DNA of 64,000 bases from Kitasatospora sp. NBC_01246 (GCF_036226505.1 NZ_CP108484.1:2666001-2730000), one strand, 5' to 3'; counted from the first letter of the stretch, positions 17,908 through 27,069 are shown. Numbers and translations: made by a program. The notes: generated by a model from the sequence alone, not told the origin.

Positions 17908-18651
17908 TCAGCCGGCCGGGAGCTCCAGGACGGCGAGCAGCGGCAGATGGTCGGTGGCGGCCCGCAGATCGCCCTCGATGACACCGGGCAGGCCGTGCGG
18001 CACCCCGCACGCGAGCACCCGGACGCCGGGGGTCGCGAAGACGGCGTCGATCCGCTGGTAGGGGTTCTCCGGGACGGACGTGAAGGTGCCGCCCCAGGGC
18101 GCCACGAGATGGCCGTCCTGCAGCCGGCCGGCCAGCAGCTGCCAGCCGGCGCCGTCCGGGTGTTCGTTGAAGTCCCCCGCCACCACGCCGAGTTCGGCGA
18201 TCTTCAGCTGGTCCAGCAGCAGCTCGAACTGGCCGCGGCGCTCCTCGGCGTCCAGGCTCAGGTGGCAGCTGGTGACGCCGAACGGCGCCGAGCCGGCGAT
18301 CCGGACCAGCGCGCTCGCGAAGCCGCGCGCGTGCAGCCCGCGGGTCTTGGGCAGCAGCCGGTCGTGGACGGCGAGCAGTTCCACGCCCGGGCCGCCGAGC
18401 AGCAGCGGCCCCGCGGCGATCCGGCCGCCGCCGGCCAGCACCTCGGTGCCGGTCGCCCGCGCCAGCCAGGCCGCCCGGCCCCGCGGGCGCCAGTAACGCG
18501 GCGACTCCTGAACGCAGACCACGTCCGGTTCACAAGCCCGGATCACCCGAACGAGGGCGTGCCGGTCGTCGCGGAGCGAGCGGATGTTGTAGCTGAGCAG
18601 CCGCAGCCGCCGCGGGCCGGGCGGCGGCAGGTCGGTCGGTCCGGTGGTCAA
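17908..18651 (-). CDS. Endonuclease/exonuclease/phosphatase-family protein
   Basis: Protein of 247 residues with the DNase-I-like fold: LRLLSYNIRSLRDD, DVVCVQESPRYW (catalytic Glu), VTSCHLSLDAEERR, VVAGDFNEHPDG and a terminal DLRAATDHLPLLAVLEL (catalytic Asp-His). Members hydrolyse phosphodiesters or phosphomonoesters in nucleic acids or lipids; the substrate is not predictable. The TTG start at 18651 follows GGGGAGGA at good spacing; the frame continues far upstream through glkA but that is antisense-frame artefact. No signal peptide is present. Confidence 0.85.
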   Translation of the reverse strand: MTTGPTDLPPPGPRRLRLLSYNIRSLRDDRHALVRVIRACEPDVVCVQESPRYWRPRGRAAWLARATGTEVLAGGGRIAAGPLLLGGPGVELLAVHDRLLPKTRGLHARGFASALVRIAGSAPFGVTSCHLSLDAEERRGQFELLLDQLKIAELGVVAGDFNEHPDGAGWQLLAGRLQDGHLVAPWGGTFTSVPENPYQRIDAVFATPGVRVLACGVPHGLPGVIEGDLRAATDHLPLLAVLELPAG

Positions 18652-18719
18652 GGCGGTCCTCCCCTTTCGTCCGGTGTCGACCGTACGACAGGGGCCGGGC
18701 GGCCGGGGCGGAACACGGC

Positions 18720-18765
18720 GGCGGCGGCGCGGCCGGGCCACGAGGGCTCCGGTCGCGCCGCCGCC
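18720..18765 (-). terminator. Terminator after glkA
   Basis: Seventeen-base stem (18720-18736 / 18749-18765) with one G-T position and a 12-base loop, 20 bases after the glucokinase stop. Confidence 0.65.
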
Positions 18766-18785
18766 GTCGGCGGGTGCGGGGTGGG

Positions 18786-19730
18786 TCAGACGGTGCGGGC
18801 GAGGTCCGCCGCGCCGGCGATGCCGGAGGCGGAGCCCATCGAGGCGAGCACCACCTCGGCGCGCGGGCGGTGCACCCCGCCGGTCAGGTAGTGCTCGAAG
18901 GCCTTGGCGACCGGGTCGAGCAGCAGCCGGCCGGAGTCGGAGACCCCGCCGCCCAGCACGAAGACCGCCGGGTCGAAGAGCGCGGCGAGGTCGGCCATGC
19001 CGCGGCCCAGCCAGTCGGCCAGCTCGTTGTAGCAGTCCAGGGCGAGCGGGTCGCCCGCCTCGGCCGCCTCGGTGATGTGGATGCCGCGGATGGTCTCGGC
19101 GACGCCGTCGTTCAGCTCCAGCATCCGCCGGCCGCGCACGGGGTCGGCGGCGGCCATCTCCCGGCCGTAGCGGCGCAGCGCCCGGCCCGAGCCGTACTGC
19201 TCCCAGCAGCCCTTGCCGCCGCAGCCGCAGGGCAGGCCGTCGGGGACCATGTTGAGGTGGCCGATCTCGCCGGCCACGCCGAACCGGCCGCGGTGCAGCC
19301 GGCCGTCCAGGACGATCCCGCCGCCGATGCCGGTGCCGACGGTGATCAGCACCATGTCCGAGTACTCGGCGGCGGCGCCGAAGCGGAACTCGGCCCAGGC
19401 GGCGCAGTTGGCGTCGTTCTCGACCACGGTGTCCAGGCCGGTGAGCTCCTCGATCCGGCCGCGCAGCGGCTCGTCCTCCCAGTCGATGTTGGGGGCGAAG
19501 ATCACCGTGGAACGGTCGCGGTCGACGAAGCCGGGGGCTCCGACGCCGGCCGCGACCACGTCGGGGTACTGCTCCTTGAGCTCGCGCACGGCCTGCGCGA
19601 TGGCATCGACCGCCCACTGCGGGTCGGCCGGGGTGGGCACCCTGGTCCGGGCCAGGATCTCGCCCGCCTCGTTGACCACGCCTGCCGCGATCTTGGTCCC
19701 GCCGACGTCGACGCCGATGGTCAGAGCCAT
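18786..19730 (-). CDS. glkA: ROK-family glucokinase
   Basis: Glucose kinase of 314 residues. ATP site: IGVDVGGTKIAAGVV. Catalytic Asp in VVENDANCAAWAEF. ROK signatures VGTGIGGGIVLDG and VAGEIGHLN are present, as is the zinc-binding CGCGGKGCWEQYGSG. It phosphorylates glucose in the cytoplasm; in S. coelicolor the orthologue GlkA (SCO2126) is also needed for carbon catabolite repression. ATG 19730 is the start. The 190 bases upstream hold no other gene and should contain its promoter. Confidence 0.96.
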   Translation of the reverse strand: MALTIGVDVGGTKIAAGVVNEAGEILARTRVPTPADPQWAVDAIAQAVRELKEQYPDVVAAGVGAPGFVDRDRSTVIFAPNIDWEDEPLRGRIEELTGLDTVVENDANCAAWAEFRFGAAAEYSDMVLITVGTGIGGGIVLDGRLHRGRFGVAGEIGHLNMVPDGLPCGCGGKGCWEQYGSGRALRRYGREMAAADPVRGRRMLELNDGVAETIRGIHITEAAEAGDPLALDCYNELADWLGRGMADLAALFDPAVFVLGGGVSDSGRLLLDPVAKAFEHYLTGGVHRPRAEVVLASMGSASGIAGAADLARTV

Positions 19731-19922
19731 GTGTCCCTCAGCTATTCACTCGTTCCCGCTGGACGGAACGGTACCGTCCAACCCTGCCCCCGTACACACC
19801 GTCGCCTACATTAACCGAAGACAATTCACGACCAAGCTCGCCGAGCAGCTTCAAAAGTCGTACATTCCACCCCGCTCCGTCACAGCAAGGGTCCGCACGG
19901 TCACTTCCCGGGAGCCCGGGGT

Positions 19923-20282
19923 TCACTGCTTGTCGGACGGCCCGTCAGGTGTGTCGAGGTCGATCCGCTCGCTGCGCGCGGCGTCCCCAGCGGTCCAGCG
20001 GTGCTCGTGGCCGGCCACGGCGGCCCGGTAGGCGGCCATCAGCTCCCCGCCGGCGGCGGCCAGGCCGGTGCCGGCGGCGGACAGGTGGCCGTACACCTCG
20101 GGCTGCTTCTCGCGCAGGCGCTCGGCGAGGCCGGCCAGCGAGATCAGGGTGTCGGCGCTCGCCTCCTGGGCCTTCTGGCCGACGACGGACGCGAACCGGC
20201 GCACCTCGTCCACCAGCGGGCCCAGCTCCGGGCCGAACGGGTGCTCGGCGGCCTGCTCGGTGCGGTCGTCGGCAGTGGTCAT
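19923..20282 (-). CDS. Conserved actinobacterial protein (DUF5304-like)
   Basis: Cytoplasmic protein of 119 residues of unknown function, predicted mostly helical. A conserved helical core VDEVRRFASVVGQKAQEAS, then LRERLREKQ-type charged helices, is followed by GEHRW-like aromatic and acidic blocks (HEHRWTAGD, RIDLDTPDGP). The real start is ATG 20282 (MTTADDRTEQ); the longer open frame upstream is a high-GC artefact. It precedes glkA and follows the ArsA-like gene on the same strand, an order I recall in other Streptomyces. The family name is from memory. Confidence 0.7.
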   Translation of the reverse strand: MTTADDRTEQAAEHPFGPELGPLVDEVRRFASVVGQKAQEASADTLISLAGLAERLREKQPEVYGHLSAAGTGLAAAGGELMAAYRAAVAGHEHRWTAGDAARSERIDLDTPDGPSDKQ

Positions 20283-20464
20283 CGCGGGCGTCTCCTCAGC
20301 TCCGGCCGCGCCTGCGGCCCCTGGCCCCGACGCTACCGGACGGGCCCGACCGCCCCGACGGCCCGCCATCGGCGCCGACGCACGGGCACCGGGCGGCGCG
20401 GGAGACGAACCGGCGCACGGGCACCGGGCGGCGCGGGAGGCCCGGTCGCGTCCGCGCAGGGTGC

Positions 20465-21637
20465 TCAGCCGCGCGGCCAGAGCGCCGGATCGGGCGCGAA
20501 GCGGACGGCGAGCGCCCCGTCGTGCAGGCCCGCGCCCGCCACCGTGCAGCGGCGCAGGGCCGAGGGCAGCGTGAGCACCCGCCGGTGGGCACCGAGGCCG
20601 ACCACGAGTTCGTCGCCGCGCCGCACCAGGTCCAGGTCGGCCCGCTCGGCACCGGGCAGCGCGAGGTGCCAGACCAGCAGTCCGTCCTCGGCCAGCCGGT
20701 CCTCGACGCTCCACGGCTTCGGGTCGAGCGGGGCCGGGTCGGCCCCCGCGCCGTAGAGGCGGTCCGCGACGGCCTCCAGGGTGACCTCGGCGAACCCGGT
20801 GACCAGCACCGGGACGTCGCTCGCGGCAGTCAGCGCGGCCAGCTCCTCCTGCCGGCGCCGGGCCAGCCCGGCCAGCCAGGGATCGGCCGAATCGGCGGCG
20901 GCGTCCGGCAGCGCGCCGTGCACCACCACGGCGTCCGGCCGGTGGCCGTGCAGGGCCAGCCCGGCCCGGATCCGGCGCAGCTCCCCGTACGGGTGGGCGT
21001 CGGCGGCGGTGACCAGGCGGACGCTGGTGCCGGGGGCGGCGAGCGCCGCACGGGCCTCGGCGAGCGCGGCGGCCGCCTTGGTCCGGCCCTCGTAGAGCCA
21101 GTCGGCGGGCATCGGCACCCCGGCCAGGCCGGCCAGCAGCGGGCGCAGCGCCCGGGCGGCCTGCCGCTGCTCGGGCACCAGCCGGGCCAGGTAGCGCTCC
21201 AGCTGCTCGGGCAGCGCGAGCGCGGCGATCAGCTCGGCGGGCGGCGGGGCGAGCACCACCAGGACGTCGGCCTCGGCGGCGGGCAGGGCCCGGAGCAGGG
21301 CGAGCCGGGCGGTGCCGGGAAGGGCGGTGAGCTCCTCGGGGTCGAGCGGGTCGGCGCCGAGCAGGTCGAGCGCGGGCTTGATCCGGCCGCCGATCTCGCC
21401 GAGGGCGTGCCGGAACGCGGCCTGCTCGTCGATCCGGGCCACGGTCAGGCCGGGGGCGTACGGGGCCGGTTCGGGCTCCAGCCGGGCGCCGAGGACGGCG
21501 TCCAGGGTGCGGTGCGGGTCGTCGGCGGCCAGCAGCAGGGTGCGCCGCCCCTGCCGGGCGGCGTGCAGGGCGGTGGCGGCGGCCACCATGGGCGCCGCCC
21601 CGTCGCCGCTGACCAGGATGGTGCGTGTCGCCGTCAT
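20465..21637 (-). CDS. ArsA/GET3-like protein with degenerate P-loop
   Basis: Protein of 390 residues with the anion-ATPase layout: TILVSGDGAAPMVAAATALH at the N-terminus, TLLLAADDPHRTLDAVLG where switch residues lie, an LLRALPAAEADVLVVLAPPPAE segment and a C-terminal HSP20-like cap (SALRRCTVAGAGLHDGALAV). The Walker A site GKGGVGKT is replaced by GDGAAPMV, so normal ATP hydrolysis is unlikely. The mycobacterial homologue Rv2184c occupies the same neighbourhood next to the SRPBCC gene. It may be a scaffold or lipid-related partner (inference). It is probably co-transcribed with the SRPBCC gene, 25 bases upstream. Confidence 0.85.
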   Translation of the reverse strand: MTATRTILVSGDGAAPMVAAATALHAARQGRRTLLLAADDPHRTLDAVLGARLEPEPAPYAPGLTVARIDEQAAFRHALGEIGGRIKPALDLLGADPLDPEELTALPGTARLALLRALPAAEADVLVVLAPPPAELIAALALPEQLERYLARLVPEQRQAARALRPLLAGLAGVPMPADWLYEGRTKAAAALAEARAALAAPGTSVRLVTAADAHPYGELRRIRAGLALHGHRPDAVVVHGALPDAAADSADPWLAGLARRRQEELAALTAASDVPVLVTGFAEVTLEAVADRLYGAGADPAPLDPKPWSVEDRLAEDGLLVWHLALPGAERADLDLVRRGDELVVGLGAHRRVLTLPSALRRCTVAGAGLHDGALAVRFAPDPALWPRG

Positions 21638-21662
21638 GCCGTCCAGCCCCGCTTTCCCGGCG

Positions 21663-22097
21663 TCAGCCCTCGACGCGCTTCTTCAGTCCGGCCAGCGCCC
21701 GGTCGATGATGACCTTCTCGGCCTTGCGCTTGATCATCCCGAGCATCGGGATCTTGACGTCGACGGCCAGCTGGTAGGTGACCTCGGTCCGGCCGCCGTC
21801 CAGCGGGGCGAGCGAGTAGGAGCCGTCCAGCGAACGGAGCATCTGGCTGCGCACCAGCGTCCAGCCGACCTCGCGGTCGCCGTCCCAGGTGTAGGCCAGC
21901 ACGTGCTCGTCGCGGATGGCGCCGGCGTCGAGCAGCAGGCGCACCTGGGCGGCGCGGCCGTTCTCGGCGGTCTCCAGCACCTCGACCTCCTTGACCTCGC
22001 CGGTCCAGGCCGGGTAGGCGGCGAAGTCGGCGATCACGGCCATGACCTTCGCCGGGGTCGCGTCGATGGTGATGCTCGACCTGGTGTGCTCCGCCAT
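21663..22097 (-). CDS. SRPBCC (START-like) lipid-binding family protein
   Basis: Single-domain protein of 144 residues. ITIDATPAKVMAVIADFAAYPAW opens the polyketide-cyclase/dehydrase fold and the long C-terminal helix is MIKRKAEKVIIDRALAGLKKRVEG in outline. These proteins enclose a hydrophobic cavity and bind lipids or polyketides. The mycobacterial homologue Rv2185c sits in the same place beside the ArsA-like gene and fadD15. The gene is divergent from the acyl-CoA ligase, so a role in handling acyl chains is plausible but unproven. Start ATG 22097 is clear. Confidence 0.88.
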   Translation of the reverse strand: MAEHTRSSITIDATPAKVMAVIADFAAYPAWTGEVKEVEVLETAENGRAAQVRLLLDAGAIRDEHVLAYTWDGDREVGWTLVRSQMLRSLDGSYSLAPLDGGRTEVTYQLAVDVKIPMLGMIKRKAEKVIIDRALAGLKKRVEG

Positions 22098-22419
22098 GGG
22101 TATGGCCCTCCGCGTCGTCCCTTGCTGCCGGCCCGGCCGAGCCTGCTCGGTCGGGTGCGCCCGGAGCAGGCTATCGCGCCCGGCGATCCCTCAGGTCCGG
22201 GGCTCGGAGGGTGCGCGGCCCGGGCTCGGGGGCGCTCGCAGGCTACCCGCCGGTCACGTCCGGGCTGCCGTAGGGTGCCATTCGAACGACCCGGTCACGG
22301 CCTGGTCGGACCGGGTAAAGGTGTGACACTTCGAACACCGGAGCCGACCCCCCTGGTCGAAGCTGCCTACCGGGCAGTAACGTCCTGCCGTCCCGCAGCG
22401 TCGCGAACGAGGAGCAGTC

Positions 22420-24213
22420 TTGCTCGACTTCAGCCTTCCGGCCCTCTACCAGGTACCGAGCGGCGGTAACCTCTCCGACCTCGTGCACCAGAACGCCGAG
22501 CGGCACCCGGACGTCGTGGTGCTCAGTCGCAAGGTGGACGGCCGGTGGCAGGAGTTGACCGCCGCCCAGTTCCTGGTCGAGGTGCACGCCGCCGCCAAGG
22601 GTCTGATCGCCGCGGGCATCGAGCCCGGCGACCGGGTGGGCATCATGTCCCGCACCCGCTACGAGTGGACGCTGCTGGACTTCGCGATCTGGACGGCCGG
22701 CGCGATCACCGTGCCGGTGTACGAGACCTCCTCCGCCGAACAGGTGGAGTGGATCCTCGGCGACTCCGGGGCGGTGGCCGTCCTCACCGAGACCGCCCAG
22801 CACGCCGCGGTGGTCGAGGAGGTCCGGGGGCGCCTGCCGCTGCTGCGGCAGACCTGGCAGATCGAGGGCGGCGCCCTGGCGACGCTGGCCGGGGCGGGCC
22901 GGGACGTCACCGACGCGACCGTGGCCGAGCGCCGGTCGCTGGCGACGGCCGACTCGATCGCCACCGTCGTCTACACCTCGGGCACCACCGGCCGCCCCAA
23001 GGGCTGCCAGCTGACCCACGCCAACTTCATGGCCGAGTGCGGCAACATCGTGGAGCGGCTGGCCCCGCTGTTCCGCACCGGCGAGAGCTCGGTGCTGCTC
23101 TTCCTGCCGCTGGCCCACGTGCTCGGCCGGATCGCCGAGATCGCCCCCGCGATGGCCCCGATCAAGCTCGGCCACGTCTCGGACATCAAGGACGTCACCG
23201 CCGAGCTGGCGGCGTTCCGGCCCACCCTGATCCTGGGCGTGCCGAGAGTGTTCGAGAAGGTCTACAACACCGCCCGCACGAAGGCCCAGGCCGACGGCAA
23301 GGGCAAGATCTTCGACAAGGCCGCCGACACCGCGATCGCGTACAGCCGGGCGCTGGACGCCGGCGGCGCGGGCCTGGGCCTGCGGATCAAGCACAAGATC
23401 TTCGACAAGCTGGTCTACAGCAAGCTGCGCGCCGCGCTCGGCGGGCGGGCCACCCACGCGATCTCCGGCGGCGCCCCGCTCGGCGAGCGGCTCGGCCACT
23501 TCTACCGGGGCATCGGCTTCACCGTCCTGGAGGGCTACGGCCTGACCGAGACCTGCGCGGCCACCGCCTTCAACCCGTGGGACAAGCCGAAGATCGGTAC
23601 GGTCGGCCAGCCGCTGCCCGGCGCCGCCGTCCGGATCGCCGAGGACGGCGAGGTCCTGTTCAAGGGCCCGCAGGTGTTCACCGGCTACTGGAACAACCCG
23701 CAGGCCACCGCCGAGGCGCTGAAGGACGGCTGGATCTCCACCGGCGACATCGGCTCGCTGGACTCCGAGGGCTACCTCACCATCACCGGCCGCAAGAAGG
23801 AGATCATCGTCACCGCGGGCGGCAAGAACGTCGCCCCGGCGGTGATCGAGGACCGGATCCGGGCGCACGCGCTGATCGGCGAGGTGATGGTGGTCGGCGA
23901 CCGCAGGCCGTTCATCGGCTGCCTGGTCACCGTGGACGAGGACTTCTTCCCCAAGTGGAAGGAGCTGAACGGCAAGCCCGCCACCGCCACGGTGGCCGAG
24001 CTGCGCGAGGACGCGGACCTGCTGGCCGCCGTCCAGGCCGCCGTGGACGACGGCAACGCCGCCGTCTCGCACGCCGAGGCGGTGAAGAAGTTCCGGCTGC
24101 TGGACACCGTCTTCTCCGAGGAGAGCGGCCACCTCACGCCGTCGCTCAAGCTCAAGCGCAACCTGGTGCTGAAGGACTTCGCGGCCGACGTCGAGGCGAT
24201 CTACCAGCGCTGA
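22420..24213 (+). CDS. Long-chain fatty acid-CoA ligase (FadD15-like)
   Basis: AMP-forming ligase of 597 residues. The AMP-binding P-loop is VVYTSGTTGRPKGCQLTH, later motifs are GYGLTETCAATAFNP, ISTGDIG and the hinge ITGRKKEIIVTAGGKNVAPAVIE. It activates fatty acids to acyl-CoA at the cytoplasmic membrane face. The TTG start at 22420 follows GAGGAG. In M. tuberculosis FadD15 (Rv2187) is encoded between the SRPBCC gene and pimB' exactly as here, suggesting acyl supply for envelope phospholipids or mannolipids. Confidence 0.95.
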   Translation: MLDFSLPALYQVPSGGNLSDLVHQNAERHPDVVVLSRKVDGRWQELTAAQFLVEVHAAAKGLIAAGIEPGDRVGIMSRTRYEWTLLDFAIWTAGAITVPVYETSSAEQVEWILGDSGAVAVLTETAQHAAVVEEVRGRLPLLRQTWQIEGGALATLAGAGRDVTDATVAERRSLATADSIATVVYTSGTTGRPKGCQLTHANFMAECGNIVERLAPLFRTGESSVLLFLPLAHVLGRIAEIAPAMAPIKLGHVSDIKDVTAELAAFRPTLILGVPRVFEKVYNTARTKAQADGKGKIFDKAADTAIAYSRALDAGGAGLGLRIKHKIFDKLVYSKLRAALGGRATHAISGGAPLGERLGHFYRGIGFTVLEGYGLTETCAATAFNPWDKPKIGTVGQPLPGAAVRIAEDGEVLFKGPQVFTGYWNNPQATAEALKDGWISTGDIGSLDSEGYLTITGRKKEIIVTAGGKNVAPAVIEDRIRAHALIGEVMVVGDRRPFIGCLVTVDEDFFPKWKELNGKPATATVAELREDADLLAAVQAAVDDGNAAVSHAEAVKKFRLLDTVFSEESGHLTPSLKLKRNLVLKDFAADVEAIYQR

Positions 24214-24218
24214 CCGTA

Positions 24219-24255
24219 CGGTGCGGGCCCCGCCGCGGTGGCGGGGCCCGCACCG
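24219..24255. terminator. Bidirectional terminator, ligase/glycosyltransferase
   Basis: Perfect 16-base stem CGGTGCGGGCCCCGCC / GGCGGGGCCCGCACCG with a five-base loop, filling the gap between the convergent genes. Confidence 0.8.
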
Positions 24256-24260
24256 CTTCG

Positions 24261-25400
24261 TCAGCCCGCCAGCAGCGAGGTCAGCCGCCCGGCCAGCAGG
24301 TCCCACCGCCAGGAGCGGTCCACCCAGCGCCGCCCGGCCTCGCCGAGCCGCCGGCGCAGCTCCTCGTCGTTCAGCAGCCGGACGATCCGCTCGGCCGCGG
24401 CGGCCGGCGAGCCGCCCGGCACCACGTAGCCGGTCTCGCCCTCCAGCACCGCGTCCGGCGCGCCGCCGGAGTCCCCGGCCACCACCGGCAGACCGGTCGC
24501 CGAGGCCTCCAGGTAGACGATGCCCAGGCCCTCGACGTCCAGCCCGCCCCGCCGGGTCCGGCAGGGCATCGCGAAGACGTCCCCGGCGCCGTAGTGCGCG
24601 GGCAGCTCCGACCACGGCACCGCGCCGGTGAACCGCACCGCGTGGCGCACGCCCCGGGCGTCGGCGAGCTTCTCCAGGTCCGCCCGGTAGGGGCCGTCGC
24701 CGACGATCAGCAGCACGGCGTCCGGCACCTCGGCGAGGATCTGCGGCATCGCCTCGATCAGGGTGTCCTGGCCCTTGCGCGGCACCAGCCGGGAGACGCA
24801 GACCACCACCGGCCGGTCGGCCAGCCCGAGCCGGCGGCGCAGCTCGGCGCCGCCCGAGTCGGGGTGGAAGGTCTGCTCGTCGACCCCCGGCGGCAGCTGC
24901 ACCATCCGGGCGGCCGCCTCCGGGCCGACCGCGTCGGCGATCCGGGAGCGGGTGTACTCGCCGAGGTAGGTGAGGGTGTCGGTACCGGCGCCGATCCGGC
25001 GCAGCAGCTGCCGGGCCACCGGGAGCTGGGCCCAGGCGGCCTCGTGGCCGTGCGTCATGCCGAGCAGCCGCCCGCCGGCTCCGGCCCGGCGCAGCGCGGG
25101 CGCCATCAGCCCGAGCGGGGCGGCCGCGCCGAACCAGACCGAGTCGCACTTCTCGGCGCGGAGGATCTCGGCGGCCCGGCGGGTGACGCGCGGTGTGGGA
25201 ACCATCACCTTCGTCCGGTCGCGGATCACCGGGAACGGCTGTTCGGCGTCGAAGCGGGCGACCTCGGCGCCGTCGCGCCAGGTCGACGCGTAGACCACGA
25301 TGCTCCCGGCGGGCTGACGGACAGCCATGTTGTGGACGAAGGCCTGGATGCCGCCGGGTCGCGGCGGGAAGTCATTGGTGACGATCAAGGTCTTGTGCAT
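24261..25400 (-). CDS. GT4 glycosyltransferase, PimB'-like mannosyltransferase
   Basis: GT-B glycosyltransferase of 379 residues. N-terminal acceptor domain: TLIVTNDFPPRPGGIQAFV and GMTHGHEAAW. C-terminal nucleotide-sugar domain: CVSRLVPRKGQDTLIEA, VGDGPYRADLE, and the EGLGIVYLEASATGLPVVAG donor motif. Mycobacterial and corynebacterial homologues (Rv2188c) add the second mannose to phosphatidylinositol mannoside from GDP-mannose. Position beside the acyl-CoA ligase supports this role. The start ATG 25400 (MHKTLIVTNDFPP) is chosen over an upstream frame. It is divergent from a polyprenol-dependent GT87 enzyme. Confidence 0.92.
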   Translation of the reverse strand: MHKTLIVTNDFPPRPGGIQAFVHNMAVRQPAGSIVVYASTWRDGAEVARFDAEQPFPVIRDRTKVMVPTPRVTRRAAEILRAEKCDSVWFGAAAPLGLMAPALRRAGAGGRLLGMTHGHEAAWAQLPVARQLLRRIGAGTDTLTYLGEYTRSRIADAVGPEAAARMVQLPPGVDEQTFHPDSGGAELRRRLGLADRPVVVCVSRLVPRKGQDTLIEAMPQILAEVPDAVLLIVGDGPYRADLEKLADARGVRHAVRFTGAVPWSELPAHYGAGDVFAMPCRTRRGGLDVEGLGIVYLEASATGLPVVAGDSGGAPDAVLEGETGYVVPGGSPAAAAERIVRLLNDEELRRRLGEAGRRWVDRSWRWDLLAGRLTSLLAG

Positions 25401-25644
25401 CTGGCCACGGCTCGCTCGGTCGGGGGGTGCTCGGTGTACCGCTGGGTGATCCGTACGATAGGTCAACACCACGACCCGCCGGGAACGGATCCGCGCACGG
25501 CAACCGTTTCTCCCCCGGGTCTGTCCTAGAACCTAGGCAGCCGGTGCGGCCCCGCCGAACGTGGCGCCGCGCCCGGCACCGGCCGCCCGGGCGTCCGTCG
25601 CGCGACGCCTCCGGTGGGACGTCCGAGACGAACGAGGGAGCGCA

Positions 25645-27069
25645 GTGGAGTTGGCCCCGGCCACCAAGTCCGGTTCACCCAGCGGCGCCGACGGCCCCGG
25701 CACGGCGCTGGCCGTCCGCCAGGAGCCCGTACCGGCCCCCACCGGCCCCTCCCGGCGTACCGGGGCGCTCTGCGCGCTCGGCGGGACGTGGCTGGCCTCC
25801 CGGGCACTGCTGCTGCTGCTGGTGACCGGCGTGCTGCGGATGGCCGGCGGGGACATCACCACGGACGTCTGGCTGATCTACCACGGCTGGTACGGCGTCC
25901 TGCAGACCGGCACCTTCCCGCTGGACGACGTGACCTGGCAGTACCCGCCCGGCGCCGCCCTGGTGATCATGCTGCCCGGGCTGCTGCCCTGGTCGTACCT
26001 GGTCTCCTTCTGGGTGATCTGCGGGCTGGCCGACGCGGTCGCGATGGCCCTGCTGGTGCGTACCGGCCTGCGCAGGGGCCGGGCGCTGACCGGCGCCTGG
26101 GTCTGGGTGGCCGGCGTGCCGCTGCTCGGTCCGATGATCTACAACCGGTACGACGTCATCGTCACCGCCGTCGCGGTGGCCGGCCTGCTGGCGCTGATCC
26201 GCCGCCCGGCGATCGGCGGCATCCTGCTGGGGCTGGGCGGGATCATCAAGATCTGGCCGCTGATCGGCCTGATCGGCACCCCGTCCGGCCGCCGCACCCG
26301 CCGCTCCTGGACCGCCGCCGCGGCCACCGCCGTCTCGGTGGGCTTCCTGCTGGCGGCCGGGATGAACGGCGCCTTCGAGTTCCTGACCTTCCAGAAGGAC
26401 CGCGGCGTCGAGGTGGAGTCGGTCGGCGCGCTGCCGCTGCACTTCGCCCGGATGGCCGGCGCCTGGGACGGCAGGGTGACGATGAACTACGGCTCGGTCG
26501 AGATGCTCGGGCCGTGGGTGAACGTGGTCGGCAAGGTGATGCTGGCCGGCAGCCTGCTGGGCTTCGCCTGGCTGCTGCTCTGGCGCTTCACCGCCAAGCG
26601 CCGCAACGCGGCGACCATGTACGACGCGGCGCTGGCCGCGCTGCTGATCTTCACCGTGACCAGCCGGGTGATCAGCCCGCAGTACCTGGTCTGGCTGGTC
26701 GGCGTGGCGGCGGTCTGCCTGACCGTGCGCGGCACCAGCCAGCGCCCGGTGGCGCTGCTGGTCCTGGCCGCGACGCCGCTGACCGTGGTGGAGTTCCCGC
26801 TGCTCTTCAGCGAGCTGGTCGGCAGCGAGCCCTGGGCCGTCACCGCGCTGACCCTGCGCAACCTGCTGCTGCTGGCCGCCACCGGGCTCTCCTGCGTCCG
26901 GCTCTGGCGCTCGACCCGCGGGACCGCCCAGCTCCCGCCGACCGTCGTGCTGGACCGCGCGGAGCCGGAGCCGGTGTCGGCGACCGGCTACCCGGTGCGC
27001 CCGGGGATCGCGTACGAGCAGGACCTGCTGGACGGCATCGACCGGCCGCCGGCCCAGCGGCGGCGCTAG
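25645..27069 (+). CDS. GT87-family polyprenol-phosphate mannosyltransferase-like protein
   Basis: Integral membrane protein of about 474 residues with roughly nine to ten membrane helices, matching the DUF2029/GT87 family. The first external loop carries the expected acid and aromatic cluster, DITTDVWLIYHGWYGV, followed by DDVTWQYPPGAALVIM. Later landmarks are YNRYDVIVTAVAVAG and SRVISPQYLVWLVG. GT87 enzymes transfer mannose from polyprenyl-phosphomannose outside the membrane; mycobacterial Rv2181 elongates or branches the mannan of lipoarabinomannan. GTG 25645 follows GAGGGAG. Its TAG stop shares the CTAG at 27066-27069 with the convergent peptidase. Confidence 0.9.
   Translation: MELAPATKSGSPSGADGPGTALAVRQEPVPAPTGPSRRTGALCALGGTWLASRALLLLLVTGVLRMAGGDITTDVWLIYHGWYGVLQTGTFPLDDVTWQYPPGAALVIMLPGLLPWSYLVSFWVICGLADAVAMALLVRTGLRRGRALTGAWVWVAGVPLLGPMIYNRYDVIVTAVAVAGLLALIRRPAIGGILLGLGGIIKIWPLIGLIGTPSGRRTRRSWTAAAATAVSVGFLLAAGMNGAFEFLTFQKDRGVEVESVGALPLHFARMAGAWDGRVTMNYGSVEMLGPWVNVVGKVMLAGSLLGFAWLLLWRFTAKRRNAATMYDAALAALLIFTVTSRVISPQYLVWLVGVAAVCLTVRGTSQRPVALLVLAATPLTVVEFPLLFSELVGSEPWAVTALTLRNLLLLAATGLSCVRLWRSTRGTAQLPPTVVLDRAEPEPVSATGYPVRPGIAYEQDLLDGIDRPPAQRRR

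Noticed and set aside
17908..19617. 569-codon frame joining the EEP-type protein to upstream sequence
   Set aside because: Only the part from TTG 18651 is real: the upstream half is the wrong frame of glkA, and a terminator and a ribosome binding site separate them.
22243..25529. Very long overlapping frames (over 960 codons) on both strands across the acyl-CoA ligase and glycosyltransferase
   Set aside because: They cross gene boundaries and a perfect terminator and are Arg/Gly/Ala-rich with no motif; the real genes in other frames have catalytic motifs.
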